NCBI GenBank assembly: GCA_927911745.1 | Contig: CAKMQF010000007.1 | Coordinates: 1 to 6,197, forward strand | Length of the DNA: 6,197 bases | From: an uncultured Gemella sp. | Lineage (GTDB): Bacteria; Bacillota; Bacilli; Staphylococcales; Gemellaceae | Direction: 5' to 3' | In this document: positions 1 to 5,865 of the stretch, in pieces | Layout: each line of letters begins with the position of its first letter | Position numbering within the stretch: position 1 is the stretch's first letter | The notes under the pieces: model-generated | What the model was told of the DNA's origin: nothing | The model's database searches: none | Seen by the model: only the letters and a program-made list of their open reading frames with translations | Program-made: the position numbers and the translations under genes

Positions 1-795
1 GTACAAACGCCTTAACCAATTTGATGCTGGTGTCTTGACTGGTAAACCTCTTCCATTCGGAGGTAGCTTGATTCGTCCCGAAGCAACTGGTTATGGTCTG
101 GTTTACTACACTGAAGAAATGCTCAAAGCTAACGGTAATAGCTTTCTGGTAAGAAAGTGGTTATTTCAGGTTCTGGCAACGTTGCTCAATACGCTCTTCA
201 AAAAGCGACTGAGCTTGGTGCAACTGTTATCTCTGTATCTGACTCAAATGGCTATGTCATCGATGAAAATGGTATCGACTTCGATCTTTTGGTTGATGTT
301 AAAGAAAAAACGTCGCGCTCGTTTGACTGAGTATGCAGCTGAGAAAGCAACCGCTACTTATCATGAAGGTTCTGTATGGACTTACGCTGGAAACTATGAT
401 ATCGCACTTCCATGTGCGACTCAAAACGAAATCAACGGTGAAGCAGCTAAACGTTTGGTTGCTCAAGGAGTTATCTGTGTATCTGAAGGTGCTAACATGC
501 CAAGTGACCTAGATGCATCAAAGTCTACAAGAAAACGGACTACTTTACGGACCTGCTAAAGCTGCCAACGCTGGTGTGTAGCCGTTTCAGCTCTGAAATG
601 AGCCAAAACAGCCTTCGCCTCTCATGGACCCGTGAAGAAGTTGATGGACGTCTCAAAGACATCATGACAAACATCTTCAATACAGCTAAAACAACTGCTG
701 AAACATACGGTCTTGGTACTGACTACCTTGCAGGAGCAAATATCGCTGCCTTCGAAAACGTAGCAAACGCTATGATTGCACAAGGTATTGTTTAA
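1..795 (+). pseudogene. gdhA: NADP-type glutamate dehydrogenase, C-terminal part, frame broken by six 1-nt indels
   Basis: Encodes the C-terminal part of hexameric glutamate dehydrogenase, the cytoplasmic enzyme that reductively aminates 2-oxoglutarate to glutamate. The 5' part lies outside the window. The reading starts in the conserved stretch around TGKPLPFGGSLIRPEATGYG. The dinucleotide-binding glycine motif GSGNVA is encoded at 169-186, and the protein ends ANAMIAQGIV before TAA at 793-795. Against the evident ancestral reading I place six single-base changes: a missing G at 145/146, an extra A in the 305-310 run, and missing bases at 517/518 (A), 530/531 (A), 575-577 (G) and 593-595 (T). 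The first two compensate, so only residues between 146 and 310 are scrambled there. The last four leave a net shift, and as read the protein stops at 557-559. No codon stretch is lost and conservation is otherwise excellent, so this is either a very recent pseudogene or, more likely, a functional gene carrying sequencing errors. It is followed after 28-31 nt by the GNAT gene without a terminator between them. Confidence 0.93.
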
Positions 796-814
796 TTAGT
801 CGATACATCCTTTC

Positions 815-819
815 GGAGG
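815..819 (+). promoter_or_regulatory. Ribosome binding site of the GNAT gene
   Basis: GGAGG lies upstream of two adjacent ATG codons at 824 and 827. Its spacing is 4 nt to the first and 7 nt to the second, so the site favours initiation at 827. Confidence 0.7.
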
Positions 820-826
820 ACAAATG

Positions 827-1312
827 ATGAACTTACGGCCAATGGAAGTAAGAGACAATCCAGCTGTAGCGCAGCTCATTCGAGCTAGCCTAGAAGAATT
901 CGGGCTTGACAAACCAGGAACTGTCTACTTTGATTCTCATCTAGATCACTTGGCCGACTACTATCAACAGCAGGAGAGAGCAGCTTACTTTGTCCTGGAA
1001 GATGAAGGCCAGCTGGTTGGCTGTGGTGGCTTTGCACCTGTGTCTGATAAGATTGCTGAATTACAAAAACTGTATGTCACTAAAAACAGTCGTGGCAAAG
1101 GTTATTCCAGCAGATTGATAAAGCGAATATTCCGTGAAACCCGCCTAGCTGGTTATGAACAGCTTTATCTAGAAACCTCTACTGAATTGGCTACGGCTGT
1201 GGCCATCTATCAACACTATGGTTTTACAGCACTACAACAACCACTTTCTAACGCCGCCGGCCACCCAGCTATGAATATCTGGATGATAAAATCTCTCTTA
1301 TCAGATGAATAG
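827..1312 (+). CDS. GNAT family N-acetyltransferase
   Basis: A predicted cytoplasmic acetyl-CoA-dependent acyltransferase whose substrate is unknown. From ATG 827 it is 161 aa, the size of a single GNAT domain. ATG 824 would add one Met, but the RBS spacing favours 827. The N-terminus (LRPMEVRDNPAVAQLI) matches the usual first strand and helix. The core beta-strands include the YFVLEDEGQLVGCGGF region. Motif A follows as LQKLYVTKNSRGKGYSSRL, with RGKGYS matching the pyrophosphate-binding Q/R-x-x-G-x-G/A loop. Motif B is LYLETSTELATAVAIYQHYGF, with the typical YxxxGF ending. The gene starts 28-31 nt after the gdhA stop with no terminator between, so co-transcription with gdhA is likely. Downstream it meets a remnant of the gdhA 3' end before a shared terminator. 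Frame and codon use are clean, unlike the neighbouring gdhA. Family membership is firm; no specific function can be assigned. Confidence 0.93.
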   Translation: MNLRPMEVRDNPAVAQLIRASLEEFGLDKPGTVYFDSHLDHLADYYQQQERAAYFVLEDEGQLVGCGGFAPVSDKIAELQKLYVTKNSRGKGYSSRLIKRIFRETRLAGYEQLYLETSTELATAVAIYQHYGFTALQQPLSNAAGHPAMNIWMIKSLLSDE

Positions 1313-1324
1313 ATATCCATATAC

Positions 1325-1477
1325 TCTGGTCGAGTCGAGGACATCAGTATCAAGATTCTCAAGACAGCTAAAACAACTACTGAATCATACGGCCTTGCTA
1401 CTGACTACCTTGAAGGAGAAAATATCGTTGACTTCTAAAATTTAGCAAGTGCTGTGATTGCACAAGGCGTGGTATAA
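1325..1477 (+). pseudogene. Remnant of a second gdhA 3' end
   Basis: Translated in one frame this reads SGRVEDISIKILKTAKT, continues through YGLATDYLEGENIVDF, a stop (TAA 1436-1438), then NLASAVIAQGVV and TAA at 1475-1477. It aligns codon for codon with the end of the upstream gdhA copy (DGRLKDIMTNIFNTAKT and so on, ending IAQGIV). My hand alignment of the last 47 codons gives about 113 of 141 identical bases, so the copies are clearly homologous but diverged. Nothing upstream of about 1325 is recognisably gdhA, because the GNAT gene ends at 1312. The segment has no start or RBS and contains an internal stop, so it is not a gene. It lies just before a strong terminator, which may be the original gdhA terminator. 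Confidence 0.88.
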
Positions 1478-1490
1478 AAACAAATTACGG

Positions 1491-1523
1491 AAACTGACTA
1501 CCCAGACGGGCAGCCAGTTTTTT
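1491..1523 (+). terminator. Rho-independent terminator of the gdhA/GNAT unit
   Basis: The arms AAACTGACTACCC (1491-1503) and GGGCAGCCAGTTT (1508-1520) form 11 of 13 pairs with two A-C mismatches around the loop AGAC. The right arm runs into a T tract ending at 1523. No T tract follows on the opposite strand, so it acts mainly on + transcripts. Confidence 0.85.
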
Positions 1524-1773
1524 CAATTCTTAAAATTCAAGATTCTAATAGCCTTTATACAAAAAGATAGAATTCTAACTTTTTCTTCATTTAGGCTAAT
1601 GTTTTTAATATATTTTTTGTCTATTTTTGAAAAGACAATAAAACTACTTTACTATAGATTATCATTTCCCACAATTCATAACTCAAACCTAATATTTTGT
1701 TATAAATGTTATAAAACAATAGATTTTATTTATTATATCTGGCACCTTAAAAGTAATAAATATAAATAATAAT
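1524..1773. other. AT-rich intergenic stretch without a supported gene
   Basis: This is very AT-rich DNA between two convergent transcription units. A + strand reading frame crosses it from inside the gdhA remnant through the terminator, but its composition is Ile/Phe/Lys/Tyr-rich and it has no RBS, so I do not accept it as a gene. I see one AT-rich hairpin (1613-1643) and no GC-rich hairpin with a T tract that would terminate the - strand operon. No flanking repeat or transposase fragment is visible. Confidence 0.6.
1613..1643. repeat. AT-rich inverted repeat
   Basis: TTTTTTGTCT (1613-1622) pairs with AGACAATAAAA (1633-1643) in about 9 of 10 positions around a 10-nt loop. It lies between the convergent gdhA/GNAT and accessory units. 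No T tract follows on either strand, so it is not a canonical terminator, though it could shape 3' ends of the - strand transcript. Confidence 0.4.
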
Positions 1774-2154
1774 TTAAAACTCCTTTTCCAATTCTCTTTC
1801 AATAGCTTTCCGCTTACAATCTATTAGTTTTTCCAAGTACAGTAGCAAGTTAATGTAGTCTATATCAGTTTCAAATATCTCTTAAATTCTTTCTAGGAGT
1901 TCTTTTTCTAATTCCAACACCGTAACGTGACTACCAGTATAAAAATGTGAATAGGGACTAAAATGTATTTCTTGGAATGACTTCTTGCCAAATCCTTTAG
2001 CTCTGAGAAGATTAAATAGTATTAGTTTTTGATTGTTGTTTTCTAAAAATTCTACACCTAGATTGACCAATCTAATTGCAGATTGCTCATTATTTGTTTC
2101 CTCCAGTATTTCTAATATGATTTGATTGTCATTTTTTATAATTTCATCAAGCAT
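1774..2154 (-). pseudogene. Unrecognised small protein, 90 aa to an in-frame TAA, open for 35 more codons
   Basis: Function unknown. It begins MLDEIIKNDNQIILEIL and reads to TAA at 1882-1884 (90 aa, ending ELEKELLERI). The same frame then stays open for 35 codons, starting EIFETDIDYINLLLYLEKL and ending KAIERELEKEF, to TAA at 1774-1776. This continuation is charged and helical like the body of the protein, so I suspect a 126-codon gene with one nonsense change, although a genuine 90-aa product cannot be excluded. The ATG at 2154 is preceded directly by an in-frame TAA, so no earlier start exists in this frame. The possible RBS (AAAGAA) is weak. No membrane segment or signal peptide is visible. 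It is the last gene of the - strand operon, 144 nt after the preceding reading frame. A small protein at the end of such an operon could be an accessory or protective partner, but that is only a guess. Confidence 0.6.
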
Positions 2155-2298
2155 TTATTTCTTTAAATAATTCATAAATTATTATTCTTAGATTTTATAT
2201 TGTAATTTCATACTTTTTTAATATCACGATTACATTTTTTTAGATGAAATTATCTCGTTCTTTAAATTTACTTTTGAATTAAAGTTAGATTAAATATA

Positions 2299-2472
2299 CT
2301 AGCTCCATACAATCTTACTTAACTCAGAGCGCGTAAGTTCTCCACGTTGGAATTTTTCCCATGACTCCTCATAATTTATGTTTTTCATAGTTGCTTCTAT
2401 TTTGAATTTTTTGTTATGTATATAATTTGATACCAGTGATTTATTAATTTTATCAAGTATATATTGAAGCAG
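2299..2472 (-). CDS. Probable C-terminal continuation of the 244-aa protein in a shifted frame
   Basis: Downstream of an A7 run (T7 at 2473-2479 on the + strand) a second frame takes over from the 244-aa gene. It reads LLQYILDKINKSLVSNYI and ends NYEESWEKFQRGELTRSEL then SKIVWS, with TAG at 2299-2301. With one A fewer in the run, the upstream FQKK joins directly to LLQYI and gives a continuous protein of about 295 aa. This frame is open further upstream to an ATG at 2535, but that part is antiphase to the 244-aa gene and has no RBS. An internal ATG (MKNINYEE...) also lacks a good RBS. A C-terminal part of a frameshifted gene is therefore a better explanation than an independent small gene. 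No function is recognised. Confidence 0.55.
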   Translation of the reverse strand: MLQYILDKINKSLVSNYIHNKKFKIEATMKNINYEESWEKFQRGELTRSELSKIVWS

Positions 2473-3187
2473 TTTTTTTCTGGAATAGTTTTCTCTGAAT
2501 TTCATTATACAGTATATAACTATCTGACAGGTCATCTAAAGAAAAGTTAAGACCTAAACCTCTCAGTTTTCTAAGCAATAATTTAGTGTTTTTATCTCTA
2601 TGAACGCTAAAATTATATGTTGGTACTTTTGTTATTAATTCTAGTGATTTAGATGTTGTATTATATTTTTCAGCCTGTTTTGCAAGCTTTGTAAAATGAT
2701 TCTTTTTAAAACCTATTTCTCTTAAGTTAAAAGTGATTAACGTACCTTCGTTGATATCAAACTCAGAAATATCATTCCTTCCTATCTTATAAAAAAATTT
2801 ATTTTTCTTCAATATTTCCTTAACTTCACTAATATATATATAACTAATGATTTTAGACGTGTTGCCTTGTTTATCGATTTGCTCTTCATATTCTGGTTTT
2901 ATAAAAATGTATGCCTTACCATAAATAGCCATGCTGTACAGAACTCTATCTATAATTTTTCCAAAATCGTAGGAAAAACAATATGTGGAAGCATGATTGA
3001 ATAATTTAACAATTTCAGAGTCGTTCGGTGTAATTTTATAAAAATCTTCTCCATTATGCCTTCCTTCATTTAAAGAAAACTCGTATCCATAAAATAATTC
3101 TCTACAAATTTTTTGTAAATATAAACCATCTTCAGGATATTTATATAACTTTTCAATCATTTTACTTATTCTTGTATCCTTAATCAT
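2453..3187 (-). CDS. Unrecognised soluble protein, 244 aa as read
   Basis: Function unknown. The protein starts MIKDTRISKMIEKLYKYPE and is Lys/Ile/Asn-rich, mixed alpha/beta in appearance, with no signal peptide and no membrane segment. A notable stretch around residues 90-115 (IIDRVLYSMAIYGKAYIFIK) faintly resembles the 'A.yGkAY' region of phage portal-like proteins. I consider that too weak for a call. The ATG at 3187 overlaps the upstream stop in ATGATTAA (8 nt). A GGGAG lies about 10 nt upstream, inside the preceding gene, which indicates translational coupling. The last six residues (TASIYT) follow an A7 run, and the protein probably continues in the next frame (2299-2472) to about 295 aa. 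No catalytic motif is visible. It is AT-rich like its neighbours and foreign-looking beside gdhA and rplL. Confidence 0.75.
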   Translation of the reverse strand: MIKDTRISKMIEKLYKYPEDGLYLQKICRELFYGYEFSLNEGRHNGEDFYKITPNDSEIVKLFNHASTYCFSYDFGKIIDRVLYSMAIYGKAYIFIKPEYEEQIDKQGNTSKIISYIYISEVKEILKKNKFFYKIGRNDISEFDINEGTLITFNLREIGFKKNHFTKLAKQAEKYNTTSKSLELITKVPTYNFSVHRDKNTKLLLRKLRGLGLNFSLDDLSDSYILYNEIQRKLFQKKTASIYT

Positions 3188-3899
3188 TTAACTTTTTCTC
3201 CCACGAAAAACTAGAATGAAACCTCTTTTCCTCAGGGACTAGAGGATTAACGCAGATAACCCAAAATAATTCTGAAGGATTTGTTCTGAATCCATCATCC
3301 AAAATACTAGGGCAAAATACTTTTATTAATTTGCTATCGGTTTTAATCTTCGTTTCAAACATTGTGTTTTCAGTTTCCATGTTAGCAGTATTCTTTATTG
3401 CATTTACAACATAGTCATTCCACTTATCTTCTATGAGATCTCTTGAGTTCATAAAGCACATTAACCTTAGCTGATTTCTTAAATTCACATATTCCGTATA
3501 CTGAATTGCAAGCTCTTTTGAATTTTCTTCATTATTATTTTGAAAAATTATTTCGGAAGTTTCTTTAACAATTTCACTCCATTCTTTATCATTAAAAAAT
3601 TCACCCCATATTATTCCAAGACCACCAAGCTGTGCCCATTCAACAATCGGACAAGTAATCATATAATAAACATATTCTTTCCTATACGAATTTTTATTTT
3701 TACTAAAATATAATCTAATATATTCTTGATATAAAGGCATTATCTGAGTAATAATTTCAAAATTCTTTTTAAATTGTTTTTTATCTGAATTTACAATAGC
3801 TTCAATAGTATCTCTTGAGATTTGATTAAAGCATTCTCCTAAAAAGTCAGGAAATTCTCCTTCTCTATCCCAATTTTTACAGTAAAAATACTTGAACAT
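3180..3899 (-). CDS. Unrecognised 239-aa protein, possibly the C-terminal part of the preceding membrane protein
   Basis: Function unknown. The frame reads MFKYFYCKNWDREGEFPDFL and is mostly helical, aromatic-rich and without a clear membrane helix. A mildly hydrophobic patch around PIVEWAQLGGLGIIWGEFF sits in the middle, and the end reads ELFWVICVNPLVPEEKRF. It overlaps the 595-aa gene by 61 nt in the -1 frame. Its ATG has an in-frame TAG two codons upstream and no convincing RBS. This long overlap and poor start fit either translational coupling or one protein split by a single missing base, for instance in the T5 or A5 runs of the overlap. Joining at SSIF to YCKN would give about 815 aa. 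It is followed with an 8-nt overlap by the 244-aa gene. Confidence 0.72.
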   Translation of the reverse strand: MFKYFYCKNWDREGEFPDFLGECFNQISRDTIEAIVNSDKKQFKKNFEIITQIMPLYQEYIRLYFSKNKNSYRKEYVYYMITCPIVEWAQLGGLGIIWGEFFNDKEWSEIVKETSEIIFQNNNEENSKELAIQYTEYVNLRNQLRLMCFMNSRDLIEDKWNDYVVNAIKNTANMETENTMFETKIKTDSKLIKVFCPSILDDGFRTNPSELFWVICVNPLVPEEKRFHSSFSWEKKLND

Positions 3900-5626
3900 T
3901 TTCTATACATTTCTGGAATGTCTTGTTTGATTTCTCTAAATTTTTCTTTTAATTCATCCAATCTACTCTCTTCCCATGAATCTTCAGAATCAATATGACA
4001 ACTAAATAGTTTAATCTCCAATTGTTTTGCAAATTCTAAAAAAATTGTCAACTCAGATTCGTACTTATAAAATTTAGAGATTAAAATACAAGCTTCATAA
4101 TACATTTTTTTCTCAAAAATAATATTACTTAAGAAATATATATGTTCAATTCCTTCTTTTACTACATCATATAATAAATTTACATAATCAAATTCTTCTT
4201 TAGCTACATATTGCTTGATCAACCAAACAGGAGTAATACGTTGCTTCTCGACATTAATCTCTAACAATATTTTTTTAAAAATATCTATATCTCTTCTACC
4301 TCGAATAGTCTCTATAGAATTAAATGACTTTCCAGTATCAATTCCATCTATAATGGATTTACTTATTTTATCAATGTCTAGTGTCTTAATATAATCTCTT
4401 GATTCTAAAATAATATTTAAATATAGAACAGAAATATATTCAACAACTGCAATAAAGGAAATATTTTCTTCCTTATTTTGAATTTCAATAGACTTTTGAA
4501 TAATGTTATTTATCCAGTCTAAATGTTCTAGGTAATAGCTCGCTTCTTTGTATTTAATTGCAGATTGACAAATTTTATCTAATACAACTAAATAACTGTA
4601 TACAGTTTCAAAATCTTTTTCTTTTATCAAGTAGTTTACACATGTCTTGTTTATAGCCATCAATTCATTTTCAAACCAATAAATATCTGCTTCTTCTTTT
4701 GTACTTAACGGCGTTCCCGTATCTAATGCTACTAATACTTCTATATTATCTGCTAAATGCCATTGTTGATATTTAGATTTTTTTCTAAACCAGAGTGAAT
4801 CCTTTGGTAAACCCTGTTTAATTGACCAATATTTATTTATTAGTCCTAAATTCTTACACATAAAATTAAATACAGAAGAATTATCGGCTATGTCTGGATT
4901 ACAACCATATTTTTGAATTATTTTTAGTAACTCAATTCTATTTGAAGTAACTTTTCTAAAATAAACCTGATAGCTATTATCACTAACGTATATTTTATGT
5001 TTAAGATTTTTTGAAATTACTCTTTCTAAATATAAATGTGCATCATCTGATAATCTAAAAACATCAGATAACTGATAAATTCTATTCCCTGTAATTCCAA
5101 AGTATATAACTACAAGTATAGACCATATTATCAATACTGAAACAGTTGCCCAACTAACTTTATAATTCAATAATAATTCAACTAGTATAATTGTTCCATA
5201 AATAATAAAACTACTAATTACATCTAAACTCCTAACAGTCAAATGATCATATTGAAAAGCGATTGCAATTTTTTCAGGTGCATTAGCATATCTTGTGGAA
5301 TATACACTTGAAATATTAGAGCAATACAAACCTAAAATCACACCAGCAACACCTAGTTCCCCCAAAATAACATCTCCTAATAGATTACTTTCTATTATCG
5401 TTGTTACACTAAAATTTAGAAGAATTCTATCAACTATCCCTAAAAGCAAAGCTAAAACAAATCCTTTTATTGCACCAGAGATAAATCTTGCAAAAAGAAT
5501 ATTTCTAAAAGATTTATACTCTTTGGATAATTGCCACTTACTATTTATTTTTAAACGTATTTTTTTAATATAAAAAATAAAATTTAATATTTTATCTCTA
5601 ATACTCCAGTATATTGCTGATCTCAT
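3839..5626 (-). CDS. Membrane protein of unknown function with long cytosolic helical domain, 595 aa
   Basis: First gene of the accessory operon. I do not recognise a named family. A basic N-terminus (residues 1-48) precedes four likely membrane segments at about 51-70 (GAIKGFVLALLLGIVDRILL), 84-102 (GDVILGELGVAGVILGLYC), 137-154 and 158-178. After these comes about 415 residues of soluble, helix-rich, Lys/Glu/Ile-rich sequence. The positive-inside pattern (KK-rich N-terminus, basic residues after segment 4) places both ends in the cytoplasm. The four-segment N-terminus with the AGVILGLYCSNISSVYSTRY stretch is loosely like DUF2254-type membrane domains, but that is an impression only. No Walker, nuclease, protease or kinase motif is seen. 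The start at 5626 is the first ATG after an in-frame TAG, and its SD is weak (GGGTAAAAGAA). It may be joined to the following 239-aa frame in reality. Its base composition (~25% GC in a sampled line) marks it as acquired. Confidence 0.85.
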   Translation of the reverse strand: MRSAIYWSIRDKILNFIFYIKKIRLKINSKWQLSKEYKSFRNILFARFISGAIKGFVLALLLGIVDRILLNFSVTTIIESNLLGDVILGELGVAGVILGLYCSNISSVYSTRYANAPEKIAIAFQYDHLTVRSLDVISSFIIYGTIILVELLLNYKVSWATVSVLIIWSILVVIYFGITGNRIYQLSDVFRLSDDAHLYLERVISKNLKHKIYVSDNSYQVYFRKVTSNRIELLKIIQKYGCNPDIADNSSVFNFMCKNLGLINKYWSIKQGLPKDSLWFRKKSKYQQWHLADNIEVLVALDTGTPLSTKEEADIYWFENELMAINKTCVNYLIKEKDFETVYSYLVVLDKICQSAIKYKEASYYLEHLDWINNIIQKSIEIQNKEENISFIAVVEYISVLYLNIILESRDYIKTLDIDKISKSIIDGIDTGKSFNSIETIRGRRDIDIFKKILLEINVEKQRITPVWLIKQYVAKEEFDYVNLLYDVVKEGIEHIYFLSNIIFEKKMYYEACILISKFYKYESELTIFLEFAKQLEIKLFSCHIDSEDSWEESRLDELKEKFREIKQDIPEMYRKCSSIFTVKIGIEKENFLTF

Positions 5627-5701
5627 TTCTTTTACCCGTGTTTTCTAAAAAAAATACATTAGACATACAAACAATACTAAAATTTAATAACTAATATATT
5701 C

Positions 5702-5710
5702 ATTATATCA
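5702..5710 (-). promoter_or_regulatory. Extended -10 promoter of the accessory operon
   Basis: On the - strand this reads TGATATAAT, an exact TGnTATAAT extended -10 element. No -35 resembling TTGACA lies 16-18 nt upstream; that position is occupied by the rplL terminator stem. Transcription would begin near 5695, leaving a leader of about 70 nt before the ATG at 5626. Confidence 0.5.
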
Positions 5711-5754
5711 AAAAAATAAAGAAAACCCCACCAAACATTTATTTGGTGGGGTTT
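5711..5754 (-). terminator. Rho-independent terminator of rplL
   Basis: A perfect 13-bp stem, AAACCCCACCAAA (5723-5735) with TTTGGTGGGGTTT (5742-5754), encloses a 6-nt loop. Read on the - strand it is followed by a T-rich tail (5722 down to 5711). It lies about 100 nt beyond the rplL stop and directly before the accessory operon promoter. Confidence 0.9.
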
Positions 5755-5755
5755 A

Positions 5756-5781
5756 GGTGGGGAATGAAATCATTTTCCACC
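5756..5781 (+). repeat. Inverted repeat next to the rplL terminator
   Basis: GGTGGGGAATG (5756-5766) can pair with CATTTTCCACC (5771-5781) as + strand RNA, with two G-U pairs and a 4-nt loop. As - strand RNA these become A-C mismatches. The motif GGTGGGG also forms the right arm of the terminator at 5745-5751, giving a short direct repeat. No gene on the + strand explains it. Confidence 0.35.
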
Positions 5782-5844
5782 ATATTTTCGCTATTTGACA
5801 TTACGCAAAACCTTGCTAAGCTGGAAATTCGCAATGTAATTGCC

Positions 5845-5865
5845 TACTCTTATTATTTAAGAGTA
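5845..5865 (-). repeat. Hairpin spanning the rplL stop codon
   Basis: TACTCTTA (5845-5852) and TAAGAGTA (5858-5865) form a perfect 8-bp stem with the 5-nt loop TTATT, which contains the corrected rplL stop codon. It has no adjacent T tract, so it is not a terminator. Confidence 0.55.

Noticed and set aside
1458..1769. A 103-codon + strand reading frame after the gdhA remnant
   Set aside because: It starts inside the gdhA remnant, runs through the terminator, has no RBS and reads as low-complexity Ile/Phe/Lys/Tyr typical of AT-rich noncoding DNA.
1524..1773. Possible mobile element or attachment site at the left edge of the accessory region
   Set aside because: I found no transposase or integrase, no tRNA, and no matching direct repeat at the right edge near 5700.
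2201..2241. Inverted repeat TGTAAT/ATTACA followed by T7 on the + strand, resembling a terminator
   Set aside because: The stem has only six mostly A-T pairs around a loop of more than 20 nt, and no + strand gene precedes it.
2900..2945. Possible resemblance of the 244-aa protein to phage portal proteins (MAIYGKAYIFIK)
   Set aside because: It is a single short stretch, with no other phage genes, terminase or capsid signal nearby, so the resemblance is not enough for a call.
5295..5573. A 92-codon + strand reading frame
   Set aside because: It lies wholly antisense to the membrane-segment part of the 595-aa gene, with no RBS and no protein-like features.
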